DNA from: Rhizobiaceae bacterium
Lineage (GTDB): Bacteria; Pseudomonadota; Alphaproteobacteria; Rhizobiales; Rhizobiaceae
Length of the DNA stretch: 64,000 nucleotides
Direction of reading: 5' to 3'
Assembly (NCBI GenBank): GCA_023953905.1
Contig: JAMLJA010000004.1
Span: forward strand, 1 to 64,000
Shown: positions 35,423 to 42,872 of the stretch, piece after piece
Position numbering within the stretch: position 1 is the stretch's first letter
How the letters are laid out: every line of letters starts with the position of its first letter
The notes under the pieces: model-generated
The model's database searches: none
What the model was told of the DNA's origin: nothing
Seen by the model: the letters and a program-made list of their open reading frames with translations, nothing else
Made by a program: the position numbers and the translations under genes

Positions 35423-36589
35423 TCAATTGTTCGCAAGGATAACGGTGGCGCCCGACGAGAGCGTTCCGCCGGTGCCGTGCACCAGGGCGGTCTCTACATT
35501 TTGCACCTGACGCGCTCCCGCTTCTCCGCGAAGCTGCCGGACTGCCTCGATCAGCAAGAAGATGCCGTACATGCCCGGATGGCAGTAGGAGAGGCCGCCG
35601 CCATTGGTGTTCATGGGAAATTCACCGCCCGGCGCCGTGCGCTGACCTGAGACGAAGGCTCCGCCCTCTCCGGGCTTGCAGAAGCCAAGAGCCTCCAGCG
35701 TCATCAGAACGGTGATGGTGAAGGAATCATAGCATTCAACGAGATCGATCGCGTCATGGGTGATGCCTGCCATCTCGAAGGCGCGCCTTGATGCCATCTC
35801 CGCAGCAGTCAGGCGTGCAAGGTCGGGCATGGCCCCGATAGACCAATGGGTGTGCGCCTCGCCATATCCGCGAATATGCGTGATCGTGGACCCGTGCGCC
35901 CGCGCATTGTCGGCAGTGGTCATGACGATCGCGCCCGCGCCATCAGTCACCAGACAGCAGTCGAGCAGCTTGAGCGGATCAGATATCGGGGTGGAATTCA
36001 TCACGTCGTCGATCGTGATCGGGTCGCGCATGGTCGCGGCTGGATTGAGTGCGGCCCATCCGCGTGTCGCGACCGCGATCTCCGCAAGCTGTTCCTCGGT
36101 CGTGCCGAACTCATGCATGTGTCGGCGCGCCGCGAGCGCGTAGCCGCCTACAGGCTGAGGAATGCCCCACACGTTTTCGAACTGCATGGTAAGTATGGGA
36201 GGGCGACCACCCAGGGTGCGGCTCCGCTCACTCTTCTGGTTCGAACCGTAGACGATCAGGGCGACATCGCAATAGCCCATTTCAATCGCCATTGCGGCAT
36301 GAGCCACATGCGCCTCGAAGGCCGCTCCGCCGATGTTGGTGCTGTCTGCGAAACGCGGATGAATGCCGAGATATTCGCCAAGCGTGACGGACGGAAGCAG
36401 CCCAGGTCCGGGGACGCCCCACAGACCTGCAACAAGTAGCCCATCGACATCGCTCATCGGGATGCGCGCATCGTCGAGTGCTGCCTTGGCCGCACGCGCC
36501 TGCACCTGAAGAATCGATCCTCCACCGACAATCCTGCCGCCATTCAGAGGAAGGTCGCCCACCCCCACGATCACCGCCTCGCGCCCCAT
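35423..36589 (-). CDS. Thiolase-like protein (SCP2/Ltp type) lacking catalytic cysteines; probable retro-aldolase
   Basis: A 388-residue thiolase-fold protein. The nucleophile region reads DSTNIGGAAFE (residues 83-92) with no Cys; the usual HDAF box is ECYDSF (285-290) with Tyr287 for His; the last catalytic Cys loop reads HGTGGTLSSG (371-380). Only CHP at 336-338 recalls the GHP motif. Thiolysis is therefore unlikely. In the steroid side-chain aldolase Ltp2 tyrosines act instead of cysteine (as I recall), so cleavage of a 3-hydroxyacyl-CoA to a ketone or aldehyde plus a short acyl-CoA is the favoured reading. GAGGAGTTGTA precedes the ATG. Lies between the DUF35 and MaoC genes. Confidence 0.85.
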   Translation of the reverse strand: MGREAVIVGVGDLPLNGGRIVGGGSILQVQARAAKAALDDARIPMSDVDGLLVAGLWGVPGPGLLPSVTLGEYLGIHPRFADSTNIGGAAFEAHVAHAAMAIEMGYCDVALIVYGSNQKSERSRTLGGRPPILTMQFENVWGIPQPVGGYALAARRHMHEFGTTEEQLAEIAVATRGWAALNPAATMRDPITIDDVMNSTPISDPLKLLDCCLVTDGAGAIVMTTADNARAHGSTITHIRGYGEAHTHWSIGAMPDLARLTAAEMASRRAFEMAGITHDAIDLVECYDSFTITVLMTLEALGFCKPGEGGAFVSGQRTAPGGEFPMNTNGGGLSYCHPGMYGIFLLIEAVRQLRGEAGARQVQNVETALVHGTGGTLSSGATVILANN

Positions 36590-36599
36590 TACAACTCCT

Positions 36600-37028
36600 C
36601 TACGATCCAGCTGGGAGAACAGCGATCCCGGCAAGGATCCGCCGCTCACCGGCTGTCGCCAGCAATTTCACGCGCACCCATGACGCGCCGTCACGTTCGA
36701 ACGCTTCTTCAACCTCGCCGCCGACTTCAACAGTCTCCCCGGCAAAGAGAGGGCCGACAAAGGCAATGTCGATCTCGCCTTCTTCGTCAAAGCGGTCATC
36801 ACTCCACGTGTTGAGGAGTTGGGCAACAAAGGCGAGCGTCATCAAACCATGTGCAATCGTGCGCCCGAACGGTCCCGATTTGGCGTATTCCGGATCCACA
36901 TGTATCGGGTTGAAGTCGCCAGACGCCTCTGCATATGCGTCGATCGATGCCTGATCGACGTGGCGCCTCAGCGTTGGCAGGGCCCGACCGGCATTAGTCG
37001 GACTGTCGGGCGCGACATGCGCGCTCAC
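36600..37028 (-). CDS. MaoC-family (R)-hydratase, catalytic subunit
   Basis: A 142-residue single-hotdog protein with the hydratase-2 motif GDFNPIHVDPEYA, giving the catalytic Asp38 and His43, followed by FGRTIAHGLM. It should add water to a 2-enoyl-CoA. The upstream gene (37025) encodes a second hotdog lacking the His, and the two overlap by four bases, so a heteromeric hydratase like ChsH1-ChsH2 of steroid side-chain degradation is likely. The thiolase-like gene follows after ten bases. Confidence 0.88.
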   Translation of the reverse strand: MSAHVAPDSPTNAGRALPTLRRHVDQASIDAYAEASGDFNPIHVDPEYAKSGPFGRTIAHGLMTLAFVAQLLNTWSDDRFDEEGEIDIAFVGPLFAGETVEVGGEVEEAFERDGASWVRVKLLATAGERRILAGIAVLPAGS

Positions 37029-37438
37029 TGATCACGCCCCCAGATCGAGGTGATACGACCCGAGGACACCAAGCAGCCATCCTTGCCGCGCGCCTCGAAT
37101 TCCGAGACGACATAAGGCCGTTGCTTGCGAACGTATTTGTCTACGACCGTCGCCTGCAGTGACAGGTCTTCCCCCACGGCAAGCGACCGATGGAAACGAA
37201 TGGACTGCTTTGCATGAATCCCACCGGGTGGGCTGCCGCGCGCCATCAGGAGGTCGACCAGATAGATCGACGCAATCATCGAAGGGGCTTTCCGCGATGG
37301 TCCCTTTCGAACTGCATCGTCATCGCCTGTTGCACGATAGAAGCGATCGACCACGTCGCTCGTGACAGCAAAAGTCAGCGGCTGTGGCGGGAATACATCG
37401 CCCACTGATACCTCGTCGTAACGGCGATACTGCGACAT
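37025..37438 (-). CDS. MaoC-like dehydratase N-terminal-type hotdog, probable non-catalytic partner
   Basis: A 137-residue hotdog protein of the FAS1-type/MaoC N-terminal group (YDEVSVGDVFPPQPLTFAVT, IHAKQSIRFHRSLAVGEDL). At the place of the catalytic motif it reads TGDDDAVRKG, with no Asn-Pro and no His, so it probably supplies the acyl-binding half for the neighbouring active MaoC subunit, as the N-terminal half of ChsH2 does. Its start follows the SDR stop by three bases. Confidence 0.82.
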   Translation of the reverse strand: MSQYRRYDEVSVGDVFPPQPLTFAVTSDVVDRFYRATGDDDAVRKGPSRKAPSMIASIYLVDLLMARGSPPGGIHAKQSIRFHRSLAVGEDLSLQATVVDKYVRKQRPYVVSEFEARGKDGCLVSSGRITSIWGRDQ

Positions 37439-37441
37439 TGT

Positions 37442-38353
37442 TCAGACCGGCGTCCACGAGAACACATCGCGCGACATATCGAGAGGAATGAAAGAAGTCT
37501 TCAGCGCCGGCAGCATGTGATCGCGCAGTGTCTCCGGCGACCAACCCTCCGCTCGATGCACGGAGCGAAGCGGACGCGGCTGGCTCATCAGGAAAATCTC
37601 GTTGCCCCGCACCGCAAGGATCTGGCCGTTGACGTCGCTCGAGTCGTCACTGGCAAGGAATACCGCCACAGGGGCGATCTTGTCAGGCGTCAGCATGCGC
37701 AGACCTTTCAGGCGCTCCTCTTGATCGGGTGTGTTCGGGATGGACCCGACCATCCGGCTCCATGCAAAAGGCGAGATGCAGTTCGAACGGACGTTGAACT
37801 TGGCCATGTCGAGCGCCAGCGATTTCGACAGACCCACAATGCCCATCTTGGCCGCCGAGTAGTTCGCCTGACCTGGATTTCCGACCAGACCCGAGGTGGA
37901 GGTCATGTGGACGAATGTGCCCGACTGCTGATTGCGGAAATGCTGAGCGGCGGCGCGGCTTACATTGTAGCTGCCATAGAGATGAACCTTGAGAACGGCA
38001 TCCCAATCCTCGTCCGTCATCTTGTGGAAAATGACATCGCGCAGGATGCCTGCATTGTTCACCACGACATCGATGCGACCGAACGTGTCGACCGCGCGCG
38101 TGACCATGTCGCGCGCAGCGTCTGCATCGGCGACACTGCCGAAGTCGGCAACAGCCTCTCCGCCGGCCGCCTTGATGTCGCGCACAACTTCGTTGGCAGG
38201 GCCGTCGGTCTCGTCACTTCCCTCAAGAGACACGCCGGGGTCGTTTACCACCACCTTTGCGCCATGCCGGGCCATCATGAGCGATATCTCGCGACCGATG
38301 CCGCGCCCCGCCCCCGTCACCAGCACCACCTTGTTCTCAAGCATTTCCGCCAT
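37442..38353 (-). CDS. SDR of the peroxisomal multifunctional enzyme type (3-hydroxyacyl-CoA dehydrogenase-like)
   Basis: A 303-residue SDR longer than the classical ones, with TGAGRGIG near residue 14, NNAG, catalytic Ser in MTSTSG and YSAAK. VNDPGVSLEGSDETDGPANEV after strand beta-2 and the long C-terminal extension (LRSVHRAEGWSPETLRD) match the dehydrogenase domain of HSD17B4/MFE-2 and bacterial relatives acting on (R)- or steroid-type 3-hydroxyacyl-CoAs. Asp in VVND suggests NAD. It precedes the MaoC pair in the operon, consistent with a beta-oxidation set. Confidence 0.88.
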   Translation of the reverse strand: MAEMLENKVVLVTGAGRGIGREISLMMARHGAKVVVNDPGVSLEGSDETDGPANEVVRDIKAAGGEAVADFGSVADADAARDMVTRAVDTFGRIDVVVNNAGILRDVIFHKMTDEDWDAVLKVHLYGSYNVSRAAAQHFRNQQSGTFVHMTSTSGLVGNPGQANYSAAKMGIVGLSKSLALDMAKFNVRSNCISPFAWSRMVGSIPNTPDQEERLKGLRMLTPDKIAPVAVFLASDDSSDVNGQILAVRGNEIFLMSQPRPLRSVHRAEGWSPETLRDHMLPALKTSFIPLDMSRDVFSWTPV

Positions 38354-38419
38354 TGCCCGACCCTATTCCTGAAATTCCAAAATTGTTGAGATGCGTCGCG
38401 ATCGCCCGTCGAGCCGCTT

Positions 38420-39175
38420 TCAGACCATCCAACGTCCACCGTCGACAACTACGGACTGTCCTGTCATGTAGCGGGCATCGTCACTTGCAAGGAACGCGGC
38501 AACGGCCGCGATATCTTCTGGCTCTGCAAAAAAGCCGAGCGGGATCGAGGCCTGAATCTTTGCAACAATCTCTTCGGAGATGCGCTCAATGACACGGGTC
38601 TTTGTCACCCCGGGACAAACCGCATTGACGTTAACCTTGAAAGGGGCAAGCTCGCGCGCAAGCGAGCGGGTGAATCCGATGACACCCATCTTGGCGGCCG
38701 CATATTCGCTGATGCCGATCTCGCCAGCCAGGCCGGCGTTGGATGCGACGTTCACAATCTTGCCGCGACCGGCTTCGCGCATGGACGGCACAACCTGACG
38801 CGACGCCGTGAGCGTCGAGATCAAGCTTACATCGAGAACGAAGCGCCAAACATCGGAGTTCGACTTATAGAACTCAGATGCACGCTCGCGCGCGCTCTGG
38901 CCGACATTGTTCATCAGCACATCCACGAATTGATATTCGTCGTAGATTGAGCGGAAGGACGCCTCAAGAAACGCCTCACTCGTACAGTCACCGGTTATGG
39001 CCTGCACCTTGGCACCGAGCGCACGAGCTTCCTCTGCTGTCTTGCCGAGGCTGTCTTCCTCAAGATCGAGAATAGCCAGATTGGCGCCCTCCGACGCGAA
39101 ACGAAGCGCTGACGCCCGACCTATTCCATTGGCCGCTCCAGTGACCACGGCCAGTTTTCCTTCAAGACGGCGCAT
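38420..39175 (-). CDS. Short-chain dehydrogenase/reductase (SDR)
   Basis: A 251-residue classical SDR, first gene of the eight-gene operon. TGAANGIG near residue 12, ILDLEEDS (Asp, NAD-type), NNVGQ, Ser in NVASN and YAAAK are present. The ATG at 39175 is preferred to a TTG at 39184 because GGAGA lies a usable distance before it. The operator at 39283 stands 107 bases upstream. The substrate is unknown; oxidation of a pathway hydroxyl is expected. Confidence 0.88.
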   Translation of the reverse strand: MRRLEGKLAVVTGAANGIGRASALRFASEGANLAILDLEEDSLGKTAEEARALGAKVQAITGDCTSEAFLEASFRSIYDEYQFVDVLMNNVGQSARERASEFYKSNSDVWRFVLDVSLISTLTASRQVVPSMREAGRGKIVNVASNAGLAGEIGISEYAAAKMGVIGFTRSLARELAPFKVNVNAVCPGVTKTRVIERISEEIVAKIQASIPLGFFAEPEDIAAVAAFLASDDARYMTGQSVVVDGGRWMV

Positions 39176-39282
39176 TGACCGCAATCTCCATCGGAACCGC
39201 CTTTAAAAACGGTTCGCTCCTCCGTTCGGGTCAACCCCGAATGCCTCACTCCCGGCAGTCGAGACTGCCTTCAGAATTAAAA

Positions 39283-39298
39283 CCTAACATCTGTTCGA
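39283..39298. promoter_or_regulatory. Regulon operator, copy 5 (CCTAAC-ATCT-GTTCGA)
   Basis: 16-base near-palindrome in the 189-base gap between the SDR-led operon (start 39175) and the end of the DMT transporter gene. Only the minus-strand operon starts here. Confidence 0.75.
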
Positions 39299-39364
39299 AA
39301 ACAGTGCAACGGCAAATCGCCTTTCTCATTCGCATCGATAAGGGAGCGCTCTCGTGACCACCCG

Positions 39365-40303
39365 TCACTGAAGCGGCGGCAGTGGCCGCCGCCCGCGCCA
39401 TTGGATTGTCGAAATGGCGATTCCGACAAGTACAATCGCGACACCGAGAATAGATCGATATGTCAGCGGCTCTCCGAGAAAGATCGTGCCACAAGCCACA
39501 GCAACCGCAGGCACGAGATAGTTATTGTAGGAGGTGAAGGCCGGACCCGTTCGCTTCACAAGGGCGAAAAGAAGGAGATTGGCCGCAGCAGTATTCCAAA
39601 GGGCCAAAACGAGAACCGAAACCACCGCGAGGTAGGTCGAGGGAAAATGTGGTGATCCATCTATGAGCAGGGCCGTCGGAACGGACCAAAGCGCCGCCGC
39701 AACAGACGAGTAGGCGGTGACGGTAACGGCGTCGCGATGGCGAACCATCGCCACAAGAAAAAGGGATATGGCAAAGATCACCGCAGCGCCGATCGCGCTT
39801 GCGAGTCCCATCGCGCTGTCCCCGAAAGATGCGAAGGTTTTGGGACCAAACAGAACCACAATCCCGACGAGCCCCACGAGAATGCCGACGATATTGCGAG
39901 GCTTGGGGACATCGCCCCGAAAGAGGCCCAGCAGAGCCGTCAGAAGCGGCAAGACGGCCATGGTGACGGCGGTCACGCCAGATGGAACGTGCGAAACGGA
40001 AATGGCAATAAGACACAATGGGGCTGCATTGGCCGTCAGCCCGACGAGCGCGAAGGCGCCGACCTCCCGGTACGTCAGTCGCGGCAATCTCCCCTGGAAG
40101 GCGAAGAGGCCGAACATCGCGATCGTCGCTATAACGGTGCGCACAGCAATCAGCGTCACCGGCGGGACAGATTCGACCGCGACCTTCGTGAACATGAACG
40201 ACGTGCCCCAGGCAAGGCTGAGCGCAATAAGCAACATATACTCTGTCGCGCCCGGAGCGGCGTGGCGCGCGCGAAGGCGCGTGTCCACATCAGTGCTGGA
40301 CAT
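39365..40303 (-). CDS. DMT-superfamily (EamA) transporter
   Basis: A 312-residue inner-membrane protein with ten predicted helices in two EamA repeats (LLIALSLAWGTSFMFTKVAV at the start of the first; GLASAIGAAVIFAISLFLVA of the second) and a basic end. EamA proteins export metabolites or amino acids, some import. GGGAGGAATTGCTGTC precedes the ATG at 40303. It is divergent from the NmrA-like gene with operator copy 6 between, so it is probably part of the regulon, perhaps exporting an intermediate. Confidence 0.85.
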   Translation of the reverse strand: MSSTDVDTRLRARHAAPGATEYMLLIALSLAWGTSFMFTKVAVESVPPVTLIAVRTVIATIAMFGLFAFQGRLPRLTYREVGAFALVGLTANAAPLCLIAISVSHVPSGVTAVTMAVLPLLTALLGLFRGDVPKPRNIVGILVGLVGIVVLFGPKTFASFGDSAMGLASAIGAAVIFAISLFLVAMVRHRDAVTVTAYSSVAAALWSVPTALLIDGSPHFPSTYLAVVSVLVLALWNTAAANLLLFALVKRTGPAFTSYNNYLVPAVAVACGTIFLGEPLTYRSILGVAIVLVGIAISTIQWRGRRPLPPLQ

Positions 40304-40326
40304 GACAGCAATTCCTCCCGTAAAAA

Positions 40327-40342
40327 CCAAACATCTGTTAGA
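40327..40342. promoter_or_regulatory. Regulon operator, copy 6 (CCAAAC-ATCT-GTTAGA)
   Basis: 16-base palindrome with imperfect left arm in the 84-base gap between the divergent DMT transporter and NmrA-like genes; 24 bases from the first and 46 from the second start. Spacer ATCT equals that of copy 5. Confidence 0.72.
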
Positions 40343-40387
40343 ATCCTGACATGGTCAAGTCAGGCATGTCGCATTTGGGAGGAACGA

Positions 40388-41263
40388 ATGACAGCGAGGA
40401 TTTTGGTCACCGGCGCGACGGGCACAGTCGGAGGGGCCACGCTGCGTGCCCTCAAATCCGATGCCGAGGCACGACGCCTGGAACTGTTGGGCGCTGCACG
40501 TAGCGAGAAGGGCATGAGCCGATTGAGGGACAAGGGGTTCACTCCTGTAGCGTTCGACTTCGACGAACCTGCAACGATGCGCGCGGCACTAAGCGGCGTC
40601 GATGCTGTTTTTCTGCTCACCGGCTATTCGGTCGACATGCTCGTTCATTCCAAACGTCTTCTCGATGCAGCGAAAGCAGAAGGCGTGCGCCATATCGTGC
40701 ACCTTGGCGCGCTGGCACCGGAGGATACGCCCTTTGCGCATTTCGCCTGGCATCAGCTCGTCGAGCGCGCAATTCAGGCCATGGGCTTCAGCTGGACGCA
40801 TCTTCGCCCCAACTTCTTCATGGACACGGTCTGGAATGGGTTTGTGCATCGTCCCGACAGGGTTGTGCATTTCGTTGGAGGCCAGCGCGTTTCCTGGATC
40901 GCATCAGACGATATGGCAGCCGTGGCAGCAGCCGTGCTGCGCGAACCGGCACGCCACGCCGAAAAGATATATCCGCTTGCTTCAGAATCCCTGACGCTCG
41001 CCGAAATCGCCGACATTCTCTCTCAGGTCACAGGCAAGCCTGTCGACTATCGGTCGCGTCCTGCGTCGGATCTGCTCCCAATTCTTCAAAGACAGGGTGC
41101 GGAACCGCTTTACGCCGCCGGACTTGCAGACGGGCTCGCGGCGATCGAGCGCGGCGAAATGCCGATCGCGTGCGAGAGCTTCGACACCGTCGAAACCATA
41201 ACCGGGCGCAAGGCGGTCGGCTGGCGGGAGTTTGCAGAAGCGCGCAAGCACCATATCGCCTGA
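40388..41263 (+). CDS. NmrA-like NAD(P)-binding SDR-family protein
   Basis: A 291-residue atypical/extended SDR. The nucleotide motif TGATGTVG lies at residues 8-15, followed by a strand ending in AARSEKG (NADP-type Arg) and a conserved FSWTHLRPNFFMDTVWNG region as in NmrA/HSCARG and quinone oxidoreductase QOR2 proteins. These serve as NADPH sensors or as reductases. GGGAGGAACGA stands before the ATG; the frame is open far upstream but that part is antisense to the transporter gene. Role in the pathway is not clear. Confidence 0.82.
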   Translation: MTARILVTGATGTVGGATLRALKSDAEARRLELLGAARSEKGMSRLRDKGFTPVAFDFDEPATMRAALSGVDAVFLLTGYSVDMLVHSKRLLDAAKAEGVRHIVHLGALAPEDTPFAHFAWHQLVERAIQAMGFSWTHLRPNFFMDTVWNGFVHRPDRVVHFVGGQRVSWIASDDMAAVAAAVLREPARHAEKIYPLASESLTLAEIADILSQVTGKPVDYRSRPASDLLPILQRQGAEPLYAAGLADGLAAIERGEMPIACESFDTVETITGRKAVGWREFAEARKHHIA

Positions 41264-41268
41264 ACCTT

Positions 41269-42405
41269 CTACAAGGTGCGGGCGATCAGTTCCTTCATGA
41301 TCTCGTTCGTCCCCGCATAGATTCGTTGTACACGCGCGTCAGCATAGGCGCGCGTGATCGGATACTCCCACATGAAGCCATAGCCACCAAACATCTGCAG
41401 GAGTGTATCGAGCACCCTGCCCTGGAGTTCGCTGGTCCATAGCTTCACCATCGCGGCGGTGGTCGCATCAAGTTCGTCGTTGAATACAAGTTCCAGACAA
41501 CGGTCGAGAAACACCCGGCCGACCTGCACTTCCGATTTGACTTCGGCAAGCTTGAACCGCGAGTTCTGGAAGTCGATGATGGATTTGCCAAACGCCTTGC
41601 GGCTACGAGTATATTCGATCGTCCACTCAAGCGCCGCCTCGCAGCAGGATATCGCCTGTATGCCGACATGCATGCGCTCCCACGCCAGTTCCCGCATCAT
41701 ATAAGCGAAGCCTCGGCCCTCCTCGCCGACAAGGTTCGATACCGGAACGCGAACATCATTGAAGAAGAGCTCCGAGGTATCCTGTGCCTTTGTGCCGAGT
41801 TTCTTGAGACGGCGACCGCGTTCGAATCCGGGACGGTCGGCCTCGACTACGATTAGACTGATGCCTCTTGCGCCTTCCGACCTATCGGTCTTGCAGGCGA
41901 CCAGAAAAAGATCGGCGGTCTGACCGTTGGTGATGAACGTCTTCTGACCAGACACGACATATTCGTCACCGTCGCGGATAGCTGTCGTGCGAATCGCCTG
42001 CAGATCCGAACCCCCGCCCGGTTCAGTCATGGCGATACCGGCAATGCAGTCACCGGAGGCCATCGCCGGGAGCCAGCGCTGCTTCTGTTCGGAAGTTCCG
42101 TAGTGATCGAAATAAGGAGCGACAATATCGGAATGGAGCGCAAAACCGAGACCGGTCAGATTGAGACGCGCCTGCTCTTCCATGAGAATGGTGGAATATC
42201 GACGGTCCGCACCAATGCCGCCTGATTCCTCTGGAATCGCAACACACAGGAAACCCTGCTCTCCAGCCTTTTTCCAGGCCCAACGCGGCACCTCGCCCTG
42301 TTCCTCCCACTCTTCATGATGCGGAGCGAGTTCTTCCATGAAACGGCGGACTGACTGCCGGAAGATCTCATGCTCTTCCGAGAACAGCGTGCGAGGGATC
42401 ATCAT
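41269..42405 (-). CDS. Acyl-CoA dehydrogenase, long-chain (LCAD)-type
   Basis: A 378-residue acyl-CoA dehydrogenase: IAMTEPGGGSDLQAIRT, VSGQKTFITNGQTADLF, KAFGKSIIDFQNSRFKLAEV and the end RIYAGTNEIMKELIA. The usual C-terminal Glu is Ala (YAGT), exactly as in mammalian LCAD; its base is then Glu in AWERMHVGIQAIS near residue 240, the LCAD position. Transcribed alone, divergent from the NIPSNAP gene, with operator copy 7 between. It converges on the NmrA-like gene with five bases between the stops. Confidence 0.92.
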   Translation of the reverse strand: MMIPRTLFSEEHEIFRQSVRRFMEELAPHHEEWEEQGEVPRWAWKKAGEQGFLCVAIPEESGGIGADRRYSTILMEEQARLNLTGLGFALHSDIVAPYFDHYGTSEQKQRWLPAMASGDCIAGIAMTEPGGGSDLQAIRTTAIRDGDEYVVSGQKTFITNGQTADLFLVACKTDRSEGARGISLIVVEADRPGFERGRRLKKLGTKAQDTSELFFNDVRVPVSNLVGEEGRGFAYMMRELAWERMHVGIQAISCCEAALEWTIEYTRSRKAFGKSIIDFQNSRFKLAEVKSEVQVGRVFLDRCLELVFNDELDATTAAMVKLWTSELQGRVLDTLLQMFGGYGFMWEYPITRAYADARVQRIYAGTNEIMKELIARTL

Positions 42406-42472
42406 CTCATCCTCAATGGGCTTCTAATCGACTCGACGCATTATCATGCGTCCGCGACGTTGAGATCAACAA

Positions 42473-42488
42473 TCTAACACATGTTTGA
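42473..42488. promoter_or_regulatory. Regulon operator, copy 7 (TCTAAC-ACAT-GTTTGA)
   Basis: 16-base palindrome in the divergent region between the LCAD-type dehydrogenase (start 42405) and the NIPSNAP gene (start 42538). One arm mismatch. Confidence 0.78.
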
Positions 42489-42537
42489 TTTTTTCCCAGC
42501 TGATGGTATTCCCTGTCTTGTCGCAGGGAGGAAGATC

Positions 42538-42849
42538 ATGATTATCGAAAAGCGCACCTACACGTTTCATCCGGGCAGGGTTCAGGAGTTTCTCGCTCTC
42601 TATGAGAAAGAGGGACTGCCTCTCCATACCAAATACCTGCCGTTGCTCGGCTATTTCGTCTCCGACATCGGCACATTGAACCAGGTCATCACGATGTGGG
42701 GCTATCAAAGCATGGCCGAACGTGACGAGAAGCGAGCCGCGCTCTACTCCGATCCTGAATGGATCGCATTTGGCCCCAAGACGACACCGTTCATCCAGAA
42801 GATGGAAACGATGATCATGAAGCCGACGTCCTTTTCTCCGATACGCTGA
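42538..42849 (+). CDS. NIPSNAP-family protein
   Basis: A 103-residue dimeric alpha-beta-barrel protein of the NIPSNAP group (IIEKRTYTFHPGRVQEFLALYE at residues 2-23 in two parts, then HTKYLPLLGYFVSDIGTLNQV and the W-GYQSMAERDEKRA segment). Members occur often in catabolic clusters but their activity is largely unknown. The ATG at 42538 has GGGAGGAAGATC before it; an in-frame ATG at 42481 lies inside operator copy 7 and is rejected. It is a single-gene unit convergent with the CoA-transferase gene. Confidence 0.88.
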   Translation: MIIEKRTYTFHPGRVQEFLALYEKEGLPLHTKYLPLLGYFVSDIGTLNQVITMWGYQSMAERDEKRAALYSDPEWIAFGPKTTPFIQKMETMIMKPTSFSPIR

Positions 42850-42872
42850 CAGACAGCGCCTGATCTAAACGG

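Noticed and set aside
39225..39241. TTCGGG-N5-CCCGAA palindrome as another operator copy
   Set aside because: It lacks the AAC-N4-GTT core and spacing of the series.
39737..40387. Long upstream extension of the NmrA-like gene
   Set aside because: Runs antisense to the DMT transporter and through operator copy 6; the ATG at 40388 has a good ribosome-binding site.
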